Origin: Symsagittifera roscoffensis
Lineage: Eukaryota > Xenacoelomorpha > Acoela > Convolutidae
DNA length: 60,000 nt
NCBI RefSeq assembly: GCF_963678635.1
Contig: NC_087062.1
Coordinates: forward strand, 58,794,129 to 58,854,128
Direction: 5' to 3'
The notes under the pieces are model-generated. The model did not search any database. It saw nothing but the letters and a program-made list of their open reading frames with translations, and was not told the DNA's origin. This document shows positions 17,712 to 30,630 of the stretch, one piece after another (position 1 is the stretch's first letter; the number at the start of each line of letters is the position of its first letter). Made by a program: the position numbers and the translations under genes.

Positions 17712-20700
17712 ACAAACAGACCCGGCATTAATTCTACAAGGGGCTAAGGAATCTACTACCGTTACACCTCACAAGAGCAACAGCCCGTGGAACGAGCGTC
17801 AAACAGTCTGGTCGCTTCTGATCGGTCCTGTAGAGGTGTCGTGGTTCTAAAACAGACGGAATGCGAGTAGAGGATAAACTCTGCTTTATAAGGGCATTCA
17901 GGTTTGAACGCCTAGAGAATCTCCCTGCACTCTTGAGGCAAAGAAGAAAATGCCAACCATCCTCGGTAACGTCTTTTCCGCACACGCATTTACGCCGTTC
18001 GCATATTTTTGAGCCTATCGCAATTCTGAGTTGTTAGTTCGACAGTTTTAACCTTAAATTTTTGCACGGTATGACGTTCAACCATTGGGAGCCAAATATA
18101 TCTTGGAACGCGTTGAATCTTTTTACGTCCGTTGGTTCGAGTCGTAAAATCAATCTGCAATTTCGCTGTCAAAAACTGGCTTCGTCCAATTTTTTTTGGA
18201 TTTCATTTTCCCGAGCCATTTCAATTTTTCCAAGTTCAAACCACCGTTTAAGCGCATCATCATAGAATCCATCCACATACTCCAAACCAACGATTTCGCT
18301 CAAGTCATCTTTCGCTCCTACTGCTGAGGCTAAGAAAGAGGGTAAATCGAGTAGACGAGCGGATGAAACGCCCAAGCCACCTTTGGCTGCCGGGAGAACT
18401 TCTTGTAAAAACTGGTTATCATCCATTTTCACGTTAGTGACCTTGCATAACGAATTTCTTAGTAATTTGTCGTAGCGTTCCAAAAAAAATTTTGCGAAAA
18501 ACAAGTCCTCGTACGCAAAAAATATAGGAGTTTTGGCATGCTAAAACAATTTTTCAGGATGTAAAAACCATAGTTGGCGTCTAGTTTGTCTATGACATCC
18601 GAGATTTTTTCAAGTTCCTTAATTTTTTGTCGAGCAATTCTTTTTGGCAAAGTTCGCCGATTGGAGATCCTAAAATGAAGAGTTCTTCTGTTGTTTTTAT
18701 TTTTAATTTTGGGCATATTTTTCAAAATTGTGTTAAAATTGAACTATACTGTGTACTAGTAGTCGGTCCAAATTAGAAAATTCGCACTTCTCACTGTTCA
18801 AGCTCAGGCCATAAATTTGTTCCGATTTCAGAATGTTTTTAAGGTCCCGGAGTGCTACCTTCGAGTCGTAAGCTAAATTTCTATCATCTAAATACCAGAT
18901 GTTAATTTTCGACTCCAACTGTTTGACTAGTGTATGAATTGTTTCCGCAAAAAAGGGTGGGGCTTCAGGATCACCTTGCTGAGTTCCGTCTTCTGACATT
19001 ACGACAGAGCTTCCGTAAAAAAGGTATTTATGTGTACCATACGCGCAATGGGTGTAATTATACAATTCGGGGCGATTTGAATAAACATGATTCAGCCTTG
19101 TTTCTCAATTTAGAGAGTTAAAGGCATTCTTAAAACCTAGTTTTAAAAAAACAGTGCATTTTGGATTGTCTTCGCGTTCAATTAGGTTTCGAAATGAGCG
19201 CGCAGCTATTTCTGCTCCTCGTTTGGTACCGCATCCTATCTGTACGTTTCCGAAAAAATGTTGTCGCTCGGAGAGGGCCTTGCTTCCAGCACATTTAGAC
19301 TCGATGCGTCTCAGCGTGTTGCCTAGGGCAATCGGTCTCAACCCTCCGTCTAATTTACGAGGGCGATAAGCTTTGCGCCAAAAAAGAAAGGTCTTAGGGG
19401 TTCGGGTAACTTGCCATCTCCAGTGAGGTTTATCAGCTTAGTAAGCGATTTCAGAAGATTAAGTCCTGTACTGCCATTCAACTTACTAACAAGATCTTTA
19501 AAAATGTGAGGAACTATTAAATCAGGACCTGCTGCTGATCCGTTCGGAAAGGACATTATCGCATTGTATGGGTCGAACTTGGTTACGGAAAAACTATCCA
19601 AATTTTGTGGATTTGGAGCTGCAAATTTGGCTCGCTAAGGGTGCTTGGACAACAATTTTTGATAGTTATCAGTTGAAAAAGGAGCAATTTTGTCATCCGA
19701 AGCAGCAGGCCTTATTCCTCCCTTTAAATTTCCTTCGTCGAGCTTACTACTTATTAATTTTATTCTCTGCTTGAGGTCACTCAGAGGCGGGCTTGAAACT
19801 TGTGGATGGGTTTTGGAAGTGACACGTCTTTTGCTCGAATTTTTTTGTTTATCAAAGAGCTCATGCTTGTGGTCTGTTTGCGTCCACTTCTTTTCGGTTG
19901 CTCCAAAAAAAACAAGAACGACGTTAAATAAAATTAGCCATTTTGTAACATCTTCTACATTGTAGACGATGTCAATTATTTTGTCCGACAAGCTTTCCGC
20001 CAAGGGAACACGCGAGTTTTTTGGTACTCTCTTAAGTATTCGGTTTTTTGAGATGGCTGTATTAACATAATTGTCTAACACTAAATAATTACCTATTGTT
20101 GCTTTATTAACAGATTTTACATCAACGCATAAAGGACACTGAAAACATCGGGTTTTCCTAGATTCGCTAAGAGAAATATTTACACTGTGAAGTTAAAACC
20201 AACTAGACAAACAATCACATCTAATCCAATCTGTCAGTCCTAAAGGTTTTAAGCAATCTTTGCTTGTACACTCTTTGTTGATTTTCCTCATCTTGACGCA
20301 GCATAAAGGTTAAAAAAAGGATTTTGACTGGACTTTAGGGGACTGATTTAATCCATGATAAGCGGTTAGTGGGAATTTTATAAATCAGCAAATAAAAAAG
20401 AATAACAGACAAATAAATTATTTTAAGTTTTAAAATCGAATTATAAAAATCAAAATCAAGGAAAAATAACAGTTTTACTCATTTAGTCACAAATTGTTGA
20501 GAGTTTTCACCTTTTTTGGTTTTTACAATTTAGTTTTGTCGCTAATTTCATGCTGATTACTTTATGCTTTTCATGCTTATCACTTCTAGAGTTATCGAAA
20601 TAATTTTACATTAGTGCCTGGGACTAGTTCCAGAGCGTTTTACTAGATGTAAATTAAAGAATTCAATTACTAGTTTGCCTTTTATACAGTAATGTTGAGA

Positions 20701-21088
20701 TAAGGCGAGTTTTTGGTTGCTCGATCTGAAATGGATCAAACATCCCTTGTCCAATAAAAAATAACGAACTTTAGTTGATGTTCCAAACCTGTTTTTAACG
20801 TCGTTCGCGGGCGTGTTTTGTATAATTAGAGAGTTAGCCATAGACACATTACTATTTCTAAAATGGGGGGGGGGCTGATCGTGTGGCATTTTACTAGTAT
20901 CTTTTAAGCTGTAAAACGATTTGATGTCCCATGTCTTAAGCAAACCGCATCCGCTCCGACAGACTGAAGTACAAAAACACAAGAAATAGTGTCTCTGACC
21001 CTTGAGCTAACTGTTACTGGGCCTATTTCTCATTAGCTCATGTGTGATTTAAATGGATGAATGTCAAAGTCGTGTTATGTCGTACTTG
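17712..21088 (-). mobile_element. RLE-1 LINE copy A, decayed and 3'-truncated by the Ty3 insertion
   Basis: Non-LTR retrotransposon relic whose protein is broken into many frames. From its 5' side it shows: an ORF of unknown role (20982-20611); an N-terminal region (20081-19635) with RVPKNSRVPLAESLSDKI; an RT region (19341-18733) with MRPIALGNTLRR, LGFKNAFNSLN, GTQQGDPEAPPFF and the catalytic IWYLDDRN; a connector (18504-17990); and the start of a C-terminal endonuclease (17985-17734) with WHFLLCLKSAGRFSR, EPRHLYRTDQKRPD and later a Trp. A Cys/His cluster followed by R-H and (R/K)PD is the layout of restriction-like-endonuclease LINEs. The reading stops matching other copies at 17712, where the giant element begins. 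Non-functional. Confidence 0.85.
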
Positions 21089-21733
21089 AGATCAATGAAA
21101 AATTCCAACAAAACATCTACTTACTGTTTGAATAAAATTCCAGCATACTTCCCATGCACTTCATAATAACCCAAGATTAGTGATACATTTTTCAAAGCTT
21201 CGTAGATATCTAAAAAAAAGAAATCGTGAACCTCGTCGAATGAAACTTGCAATATGTTTACCGTATTGCATATTTCAGATCGAGCTAACTTTTAAGGTGA
21301 TTCTGTAGGCCAGGTGTCTCTTGATGAAGCGGTAATGTATTTCGCTCAAGCGATTTGAGCAACTTGAACAACGAATACAGTTGTTTATGCTGAAGCAAAA
21401 GATATAAATTAAATTTGAAATGTTTCACGACGGATGATCGCTTGAGAACAAGAAAAGTTACCATATTTTCGGATATTTCTCCATTTTTCAATTTTATTTC
21501 TTCAACTACTGACACAGGAGACACATTGCTTTCTGTGTCCATTTTAGCTGAAACTAGAATTTTGATTATTGACAAGGTTGCTTGATGAAGTTTGAAAAGA
21601 GATTTGAATCACGTTGTCAAATGAAAACTAACTTTTTTAATCAACGCTACATGAAAATTATGCACACAAAAATTTTGCAGGTAAAATTTTTTGCTTTGAA
21701 TACTAACTATTTTTTCTAATTTGTAAAATATAA
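21089..21733. other. Spacer between LINE copies A and B, unlike the other spacers
   Basis: Unlike the other inter-unit spacers, this one does not carry the RLE-2 tail. It begins right after the shared boundary word GTCGTAC and ends at AAGGTGATCAGAAGG, where copy B starts. A minus-strand ORF of 96 codons (21575-21285, MSIIKILVSAKMDTESNVSP) is present; I do not recognise it, and its composition is not distinctive. Nothing else was seen. Confidence 0.4.
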
Positions 21734-24700
21734 AGGTGATCAGAAGGTCAAAAAAATCATAGTAACCGAGGTTACAGTCAGGAGTCCCTTCATCACGTAT
21801 TCCAGTCAAAACCCTTGGAATTTTCTAGATATGGAAGTGATAATAATAAAAGATGATGACAAGTGTTTAAGTCCTTTTCAAATAAAATCGATACGGGTTA
21901 CGTTTCTTCAATAAGAACACGCAACTCGACACGAGAAAATATAATATACAAGTATTACAAGTAAATATTTCATCGAAAGTTATTTTGTCATTTGTTGTTC
22001 CGAGTACGCAAGCGGCGTTCGCAATCTGTATTGCCAGGGAGATTCTCTGTTTTAAAAATCTGCCTGCTCTGGATTCCTCAGTGCATATGCTTAGGTTCTT
22101 ACAAAACTTGCTCAAAAAAATTTGTGTGCTGGAGCCGGCCGCGCCCTGAATTTCAAAAGCTAGCGGTTGAAAAGGATATACATCATTTACAAGAACTTTA
22201 TACTTGTCAATTTTTTGCTCTTCCGCTTCAGGGTTACAAACAGACCCGGCATTAATTCTACAAGGGGCTAAGGAGTCTTCTACCGTTACATCCCACAAGA
22301 GCTGCTTAGCAACAGCCCATGGAACGAGCGCCAAACCGTCTGGTCGCTTCTGATCGGTCCTGTAGAGGTGTCGTGGTTCTAAAACAGGCGGAATGCGAGT
22401 AGAGGATAAACTCTGCTTTATAAGGGCATTCAGGTTTGAATGCCTAGAGAATTTCCCTGCACTTTTGAGGCAAAGAAGACCATGCCAACCATCCTCGTCT
22501 TTTCCGCACACGCATTTACGCCGTTCGCGTATTTTTGAGCCTAATCGAAACCCTATCGCAATTCTGAGTTGTTAGTTCGACAGTTTTAACCTTAAATTTT
22601 TGCAGGGGATGACGTTCAACCATTGGGAGCCAAATATATCTTGGAACGCGTTGAATCTTTTTACGTCCGTTGTTTCGAGTCGTAAAATCAATCTGCAATT
22701 TCGCTGTCAAAAATTGGCTCCGTCAAATTTTTTTTGGATTTCATTTTCCCGAGCCATTTCAATTTTTCCAAGTTCAAACCACCGTTTAAGCGCATCATCA
22801 TAGGTTCCATACACATGCTCCAAACCAAAGATTTTGCTCAAGTCATCTTTCGTTCCTACTGCTGAGGCTAAGAAAGCGGGTAAATCGAGTAGACGAGCGG
22901 AAGAAACGCCCAATCCACCTTTGGCTACCGGGAGAACTTCTTGTAAAAATCGTTTATCATCCATTTTCACGTTAGTGACCTTGCATAACGAATTTCTTAG
23001 TAATTTGTCGTAGCGTTCCAAAAAATCATTTTGCGAAAATCAAGGCCTCGTACGCAAAAAATATAGGAGTTTTGGCATGCTAAAGCAATTTTTCAGGAGG
23101 TAAAAACCATAGTTGGCGTCTAGTTTGTCTATGACATCCGAGATTTTTTCAAGCTCCTTAATTTTTTCGTCGAGCAATTCTTTTTGGCAAAGTTCGCCGA
23201 TTGGAGATCCTAAAATGAAGAGTTCTTCTTTTGTTTTTATTTTTAATTTTGGGCATATTTTTCAAAATTGTGTTAAAATTGAACTATAATGTGTACTAGT
23301 AGTCGGTCCAAATTAGAAAATTCGCACTTCTCAGTGTTCAAGCTCAGGCCGTAAATTTGTTCCGATTTCAGAATGTTTTTAAGGTCCCGGAGTGCTACCT
23401 TCAAGTCGTCGGCTAAATTTCTATCATCTAAATACCAGATGTTAATTTTCGACTCCAACTGTTTGACTAGTGTATGAATTGTTTCCGCAAAAAAGGGTGG
23501 GGCTTCAGGATCACCTTGCTGAGTTCCGTCTTCTGACATTACGACAGAGCTTCCGTAAAAAAGGTATTTATGTTTACCATACGCGCAATGGGTGTAATTA
23601 TACAATTCGGGGCGATTTGAACAAACATGATTCAGCCTTGTTTCTCTATTTAGAGAGTTAAAGGCATTCTTAAAACCTGGTTTTAAAAGAACAGTGCATT
23701 TTGGTTTGTCTTCGCGTTCAATTAGGTTTCGAAATGAGTGCGCAGCTATTTCTGCTCCTCGTTTGGTACCGCATCCTATCTGTACGTTTCCGGAAAAATG
23801 TTGTCGCTCGGAGAGGGCCTTGCTTCCAGCGCATTTAGACGCGATACGTCTCAGCGTGTTGCCTAGGGCAATCGGTCTCAACCCTCCGTCTAATTTATGA
23901 GGGCGATAAGCTTTGCGCCAAAAAAGAAAGGTCTTAGGGGTTCGGGTAACTTGCCATCTCCAGTGAGGTTTATCAGCTTAGTAAGCGATTTCAGAAGATT
24001 AAGTCCTGTACTGCCGTTCGACTTACTAACAAGATCTTTAAAAATTTGAGGAACTATTTAATCAGGACCTGCTGCTGATCCGTTCGGAAAGGACATTAAC
24101 GCTTTGTATAGGTCGAACTCGGTTACGGAAAAACTATCCAAATTTTGTGTATTTGGAGCTGCAAATTTGGCTCGCTGAGGGTGCTTGGACAACAATTTTT
24201 GATAGTTATCAGTTGAAAAAGGAGCAATTTTGTCATCCGAAGCAGCAGGCCTTATTCCTCCCTTTACATTTCCTTCGTCGAGCTTACTACTTATTAGTTT
24301 TATTCTCTGCTCGAGGTCACTCAGAGGCGGGCTTGAAACTTGGGGATGGGGTTTTGGAAGTGACACGTCTTTTGCTCGAATTTTTTTGTTTATCAAAGAG
24401 CTCAAGCTTGTGGTCTGTTTGCATCCACTTCTTTTCGGTTGCTCCAAAAAAACAAGAACGATGTTAAAAAAATTAGCCATTTTGTAACATCTTCTACATT
24501 GTAGATGATGTCAATTAATTTGTCCGACAAGCTTTCCGCCAAGGGAACACGCGAGTCTTTTGGTACTCTCTTGAGTACTCGGACTTTTGAGATGGCTGTA
24601 TTAACATAATTGTCTAACACTAAAAAATTACCTATTGTTGCTTTATTAACAGATTTTACATCAACGCATAAAGGACACTGAAACCATCGGGTTTTCCTAG

Positions 24701-25891
24701 AGTTGCTAAGAGAAATATTTACACTGTGAAGTATAAAACCAACTAGACAAACAATCACATCTAATCCAATTTATCAGTCCTGAAGGTTTTAAGCAATCTT
24801 TGCTTGTACACTCTTTGTTGTTTTTCCTCATTGACGCAGCATAAAGGTAAAAAAAAGGATTTTGACTGGACTTTAGGGGACTTATTTAACCCATGATAAG
24901 CGGTTAGTGGGAATTTTATAAATCAGCAATTAAAAAAGAATAACAGACAAATAAATTAATTTAAATTTTAAAATCGAATTATAAAAATCAAAATCAGGGA
25001 ACAATCTCACCCAAGCTCAGTAGGTCCAGCGGTGCACCACCAGACTCTTCAAGCCAGTTTCAGTTTCCCACCTCACCACAGAAAGCCACTTGACAGACCT
25101 GTCTCTAAAATCCCTCAGAAGGCGCTCCACAAACAGACTCAAACATCAAACATAACAAATCTATTTAAAAAGTTTATCACAACAATTAGGCTAAAAGTGT
25201 CATACACATCATTATTTCAAAATTTAAAAAACTTAACCAATCACAACTTTACAAATATTACTGAAATCATGTAACAGTTTTATTCATTTAGTCACAAATT
25301 GTTGAGAGTTTTCACCTTTTTTGTTTTCACAATTTAGTTTTGTCGCTAATTTCATGCTGATTACTTTATGCTTTTCATGCTTATCACTTCTAGAGTTATC
25401 GAAGTAATTTTACCTTAGTGTCTGGGACTAGTTCCAGAGCGTTTTACTAGATGTAAATTAAAGAATTCAATTACTAGTTTGCCTTTTATACAGTAATGTT
25501 GAGTTAAGGCGAGTTTTTGGTTGCTCGATCTGAAATGGATCAAACATCCCTTGTCCAATAAAAAATAACTAACTTTAGTTGATGTTCCAAACCTGATTTT
25601 AACGTCGTTCGCGGGCGTGTTTTGTATAATTAGAGAGTTAGCCATGGGCACATTACTATTTCTAGAATGCGGGCGGGGTGGTCGTGTGGCATTCTACTAG
25701 TATCTTTTAAGCTGTAAAACGATCTTGATGTCCCATGTCTTAAGCAAACCGCATCCGCTCCGACAGATTGAAGTACAAAAACACAAAAAATAGTGTCTCT
25801 GACCCTTGAGCTAAATGTTACTGGGCCTATTTTTTATAAGCTCATGTGTGATTTAAATGGATGAATGTCAAAGTCGTGTTATGTCGTACTC
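21734..25891 (-). mobile_element. RLE-1 LINE copy B, nearly full length, frame-broken
   Basis: The best-preserved RLE-1 copy outside the duplication. The 5' ORF is at 25651-25415 (MPMANSLIIQNTPANDVKIR). The N-terminal region at 24758-24402 includes a CPLC pair. RT spans 24480-24058 and 23881-23273 with MRPIALGNTLRRIASK, GTQQGDPEAPPFFAET and YLDDRNLADD. The connector lies at 23021-22516. The endonuclease at 22511-21867 carries the Cys-His cluster, FSRHSNLNALI, KRPDG and LLWDVTV, a PD-(x)n-D core. The C-terminal helix ISLAIQIANAACVLGT is typical of this LINE family. Several frameshifts remain. Its 5' boundary word GTCGTAC and 3' start AAGGTGATCAGAAGG recur in the other copies. Confidence 0.88.
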
Positions 25892-26417
25892 AGATACGCG
25901 GGTGTTTCTACAAAAAAAGTAGATGAAACTAATTGCAATCAGTTGGTACAGCGCAATCAATAAATAATTCAGGTTATCAGAAATTGTCATGGTAAACCCA
26001 AATTACTTTTCTAGTCCTTCGCCATTTCACTCAATCAAAAAACTATTAGAATTGCATAAATTAGGAAAAAGTTATGAATACTGTGATTACAATTTTTTGT
26101 CAGATGTTTGAAAATCAAGCCAATTATACTGAAAAAAAACAAACATCTGCACAGATTAAACCGGAAAAGAAAGAGTTTCCTAAAGCTTGGCCTGCTATGC
26201 TGCTATGTGTTTACCAGATACTTACCGTGGCTGATCTCTCGTTCTTTTGATGCAAGAAATGAAAAGTTTGAAAGTTATTTAATGATTGCTAGTGCACTGT
26301 ACACAAGCAGTATTCGAAATCTCTATTGCGAGCGAGATTTACTGCTTAAAAAAGCAGAGTGCAGTCATTTCATTTCCTAGTATAGTACCACATTCTATTT
26401 GAAATTTTTAAAAATTA
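25892..26417 (-). mobile_element. RLE-2 LINE 3' tail between copies B and C
   Basis: On the minus strand about 26390-26300 reads as the end of an RLE-type protein diverged from RLE-1: ALCFFKQ, a stop, then ISLAIEISNTACVQCTSNH, against RFLKQRISLAIQIANAACVLGT in RLE-1. The plus-strand ORF seen here (26108-26380) is the antisense shadow of this tail. The remainder (about 25892-26230) looks like untranslated tail. It marks a second related LINE subfamily whose 3' end sits upstream of each RLE-1 unit. Confidence 0.65.
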
Positions 26418-29400
26418 TAAGGTGATCAGAAGGTCAAAAAAATCATAGTATCCGAGGTTACACTAAGGAGTCCCTTCATCACGTATTCCAGTCAAAACCC
26501 TTGGAATTTTCTAGATATGGAAGTGATAATAATAAAAGAAGATGACAAGTGCTTAAGTCCTTTTCAATTAAAATCGATACGGGTTACGTTTCTTCAATAA
26601 GAACACGCAACTCGACACGAGAAAATATAATATACAAGTGTAACAAGTAAATATTTCGTCGAAAATTATTTTGTCATTTGTTGTTCCGAGTACGCAAGCG
26701 GCGTTCGCAATCTGTATTACCAGGGAGATTCTCTGTTTTAAAAATCTGCCTGCTCTGGGTTCCTCAGTGCATATGCTTAGGTTCTTACAAAGCTTGCTCA
26801 AAAAAATTTGTGTGCTGGAGCCGGCCGCGCCCTGAATTTCAAAAGCTAGCGGTTGAAAAAGATATACATCATTTACAAGAACTTTATACTTGTCAATTTT
26901 TTGCTCTTCCGCTTCAGGGTTACAAACAGACCCGGCATTAATTCTACAAGGGGCTAAGGAGTCTACTACTGTTACATCCCACAAGAGCTGCTTAGCAACA
27001 GCCCATGGAGCGAGCGTCGAACCGTCTGGTCGCTTCTGATCGGTCCTGTAGAGGTGTCGTGGTTCTAAAACAGGCGGAATGCGAGTAGAGGATAAACTCT
27101 GCTTTATATGGGCATTCAGGTTTGAATGCCTAGAGAATCTCCCTGCACTTTTGAGGCAAAGAAGACCATGCCAACCATCCTCGGTAACGTCTTTTCCGCA
27201 CACGCATTTACGCCGTTCGCGTATTTTTGAGCCTAATCGAAACCCTATCGCAATTCTGAGTTGTTAGTTTGACAGTTTTAACCTTAAATTTTTGCAGGGG
27301 ATGACGTTCAACCATTGGGAGCCAAATATATCTTGGAACGTGTTGAATCTTTTTACGTCCGTTGGTTCGAGTCGTAAAATCAATCTGCAATTTTGCTGTC
27401 AAAAATTGGCTCCGTCAAATTTTTTTGGATTTCATTTTCCCGAGCCATTTCAATTTTTCCAAGTTCAAACCACCGTTTAAGCGCATCATCATAGGTTCCA
27501 TACACATGCTCCAAACCAAAGATTTTGCTCAAATCATCTTTCGCTCCTACTGCTGAGGCTAATAAAGCGGGTAAATTGAGTAGACGAGCGGAAGAAACGC
27601 CCAAGCCACCTTTGGCTGCCGGGAGAACTTCTTGTAAAAACTGTTTATCATCCATTTTCACGTTAGTGACCTTGCATAACGAATTTCTAAGTAATTTGTC
27701 GTAGCGTTCCAAAAAATCATTTTGCGAAAATCAAGGCCTCGTACGCAAAAAATATAGGAGTTTTGGCATGCTAAAGCAATTTTTCAGGAGGTAAAAACCA
27801 TAGTTGGCGTCTAGTTTGTCTATGACATCCGAGATTTTTTCAAGTTCCTTAATTTTTTCGTCGAGCAATTCTTTTTGGCAAAGTTCGCCGATTGGAGATC
27901 CTAAAATGAAGAGTTCTTCTTTTGTTTTTATTTTTAATTTTGGGCATATTTTTCAAAATTGTGTTAAAATTGAACTATACTGTGTACTAGTAGTCGGTCC
28001 AAATTAGAAAATTCGCACTTCTCAGTGTTCAAGCTCAGGCCGTAAATTTGTTCCGATTTCAGAATGTTTTTAAGGTCCCGGAGTGCTACCTTCAAGTCGT
28101 CGGCTAAATTTCTATCATCTAAACACCAGATGTTAATTTTCGACTCCAACTGTTTGACTAGTGTATGAATTACTTCCGCAAAAAAGGGTGGGGCTTCATG
28201 ATCACCTTGCTGAGTTCCGTCTTCTGACATTACGACAGAGCTTCCGTAAAAAAGCTATTTATGTTTACCATACGCGCAATGGGTGTTATTATACAATTCG
28301 GGGCGATTTGAACAAACATGATTCAAACTTGTTTCTCTATTTACATTTGTCGTAGAGTTCTTCTTTTGTGGCATATTACTGAAATCATGTAACAGTTTTA
28401 TTCATTTAGTCACAAATTGTTGAGAGTTTTCACCTTTTTTGTTTTCACAATTTAGGTTTTCAGCTTTATTCCTCCCTTTACATTTCCTTCGTCGAGCTTA
28501 CTACTTATTAGTTTTATTCTCTGCTCGAGGTCACTCAGATGCGGGCTTGAAATTTGGGGATGGGGTTTTGGAAGTGACACGTCTTTTGCTCGAATTTTTT
28601 TGTTTATCAAAGAGCTCAAGCTTGTGGTCTGTTTGCATCCACTTCTTTTCGGTTGCTCCAAAAAAACAAGAACGATGTGAAAAAAATTAGCCATTTTGTA
28701 ACATCTTCTACATTGTAGACGATGTCAATTATTTTGTCCGACAAGCTTTCCGCCCAGGGAACACGCGAGTCTTTTGGTACTCTCTTGAGTACTCGGACTT
28801 TTGAGATGGCTGTATTAACATAATTGTCTAACACTAAAAAATTACCTATTGTTGCTTTATTAACAGATTTTACATCAACGCATAAAGGACACTGAAACCA
28901 TCGGGTTTTCCTAGAGTCGCTAAGAGAAATATTTACACTGTGAAGTATAAACCAACTAGACAAACAATCACATCTAGTCCAATTTATCAGTCCTGAAGGT
29001 TTTCAGCAATCTTTGCTTGTGCACTCTTTGTTGTTTTTCCTCATTGACGCAGCATAAAGGTAAAAAAAAGGATTTTGACTGGACTTTAGGGGACTGATTT
29101 AACCCATGATAAGCGGTTAGTGGGAATTTTATAAATCAGCAAATAAAAAAGAATAACAGACAAATAAAACAATTTAAATTTTAAAATCGAATTATAAAAA
29201 TCAAAATCAGGGAACAATCTCACCCAAGCTCAGTAGGTCCAGCGGTGCACCACCAGACTCTTCAAGCCAGTTTCAGTTTACCACCTCCCCACAGAAAGCC
29301 ACTTGACAGACCTGTCTCTAAAATCCCTCAGAAGGCGCTCCACAAACAGGCTCAAACATCAAACATAACAAATCTATTTAAAAAGGTTATCACAACAATT

Positions 29401-30104
29401 AGGCTAAAAGTGTCATACACATCATTATTTCAAAATTTGAAAAACTTAACCAATCACAACTTCACAAATATTACTGAAATCATGTAACAGTTTTATTCAT
29501 TTAGTCACAAATTGTTGAGAGTTTTCACCTTTTTTGTTTTCACAATTTAGTTTTGTCGCTAATTTCATGCTGATTACTTTATGATTTTCATGCTTATCAC
29601 TTCTAGAGTTATCGAAGTAATTTTACCTTAGTGTCTGGGACTAGTTCCAGAGCGTTTTACTAGATGTAAATTAAAGAATTCAATTACTAGTTTGCCTTTT
29701 ATACAGTAATGTTGAGATAAGGCGAGTTTTTGGTTGCTCGATCTGAAATGAATCAAACATCCCTTGTCCAATAAAAAATAACTAATTTTAGTTGATGTTC
29801 CAAACCTGATTTTAACGTCGTTCGCGGGCGTGTTTTGTATAATTAGAGAGTTAGCCATGGGCACATTACTATTTCTAGAATGCGGGCGTGGTGGTCGTGT
29901 GGCATTCTACTAGTATCTTTTAAGCTGTAAAACGATCTTGATGTCCCATGTCTTAAGCAAACCGCATCCGCTCCGACAGATTGAAGTACAAAAACACAAA
30001 AAATAGTGTGTCTGACCCTTGAGCTAACTGTTACTGGGCCTATTTTTTATAAGCTCAATTGTGATTTAAATGGATGAATGTCAAAGTCGTGTTATGTCGT
30101 ACTC
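26418..30104 (-). mobile_element. RLE-1 LINE copy C, internally deleted
   Basis: Same order of parts as copy B: 5' ORF at 29864-29628, N-terminal region at 28963-28452, RT end at 28230-27964, connector at 27712-27208, endonuclease at 27203-26568 with KRPDGSTL and LLWDVTVVDSLAP. It lacks the central RT segment (RPIALGNT to the FNSLN region), which is replaced between about 28350 and 28460 by a short unrelated join that includes a copy of sequence otherwise found near 25262-25340. It is therefore a defective unit. Its endonuclease frame is open over 211 residues. Confidence 0.85.
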
Positions 30105-30630
30105 AGATACGCGGGTGTTTCTACAAAAAAAGTAGATAAAACTAATTGCAATCAGTTGGTACAGCGCAATCAATAATTAATTCAGGTTATCAGAAATTGT
30201 CATGGTAAACCCAAATTACTTTTCTAGTCCTTCGCCATTTCACTCAATCAAAAAACTATTAGAATTGCATAAATTAGGAAAAAGTTATGAATACTGTGAT
30301 TACAATTTTTTGTCAGATGTTTGAAAATCAAGCCAATTATACTGAAAAAAAAACAAACATCTGCACAGATTAAACCGGAAATGAAAGAGTTTCCTAAAGC
30401 TTGGCCTGCTATGCTGCTATGTGTTTACCAGATACTTACGTGGCTGATCTCTCGTTCTTTTGATGCAAGAAATGAAAAGTTTGAAAGTTATTTAATGATT
30501 GCTAGTGCACTGTACACAAGCAGTATTCGAAATCTCTATTGCGAGCGAGATTTACTGCTTAAAAAAGCAGAGTGCAGTCATTTCATTTCCTAGTATAGTA
30601 CCACATTCTATTTGAAATTTTTAAAAATTA
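30105..30630 (-). mobile_element. RLE-2 LINE 3' tail between copies C and D
   Basis: Almost the same sequence as 25892-26417 and in the same position between two RLE-1 units. The minus strand again reads the diverged ISLAIEISNTACV end; the plus-strand ORF at 30321-30593 is its shadow. Confidence 0.65.

Noticed and set aside
25032-25274. Plus-strand 80-codon ORF repeated in four LINE copies (25032, 29245, 33458, 38591)
   Set aside because: It lies antisense in the LINE 5' region and has no motif; recurrence is explained by copy duplication.
26108-26380. Plus-strand 90-codon ORF repeated at 30321 and 34595
   Set aside because: The minus strand of the same bases reads as the diverged C-terminus of an RLE-type LINE, so the plus ORF is its shadow.
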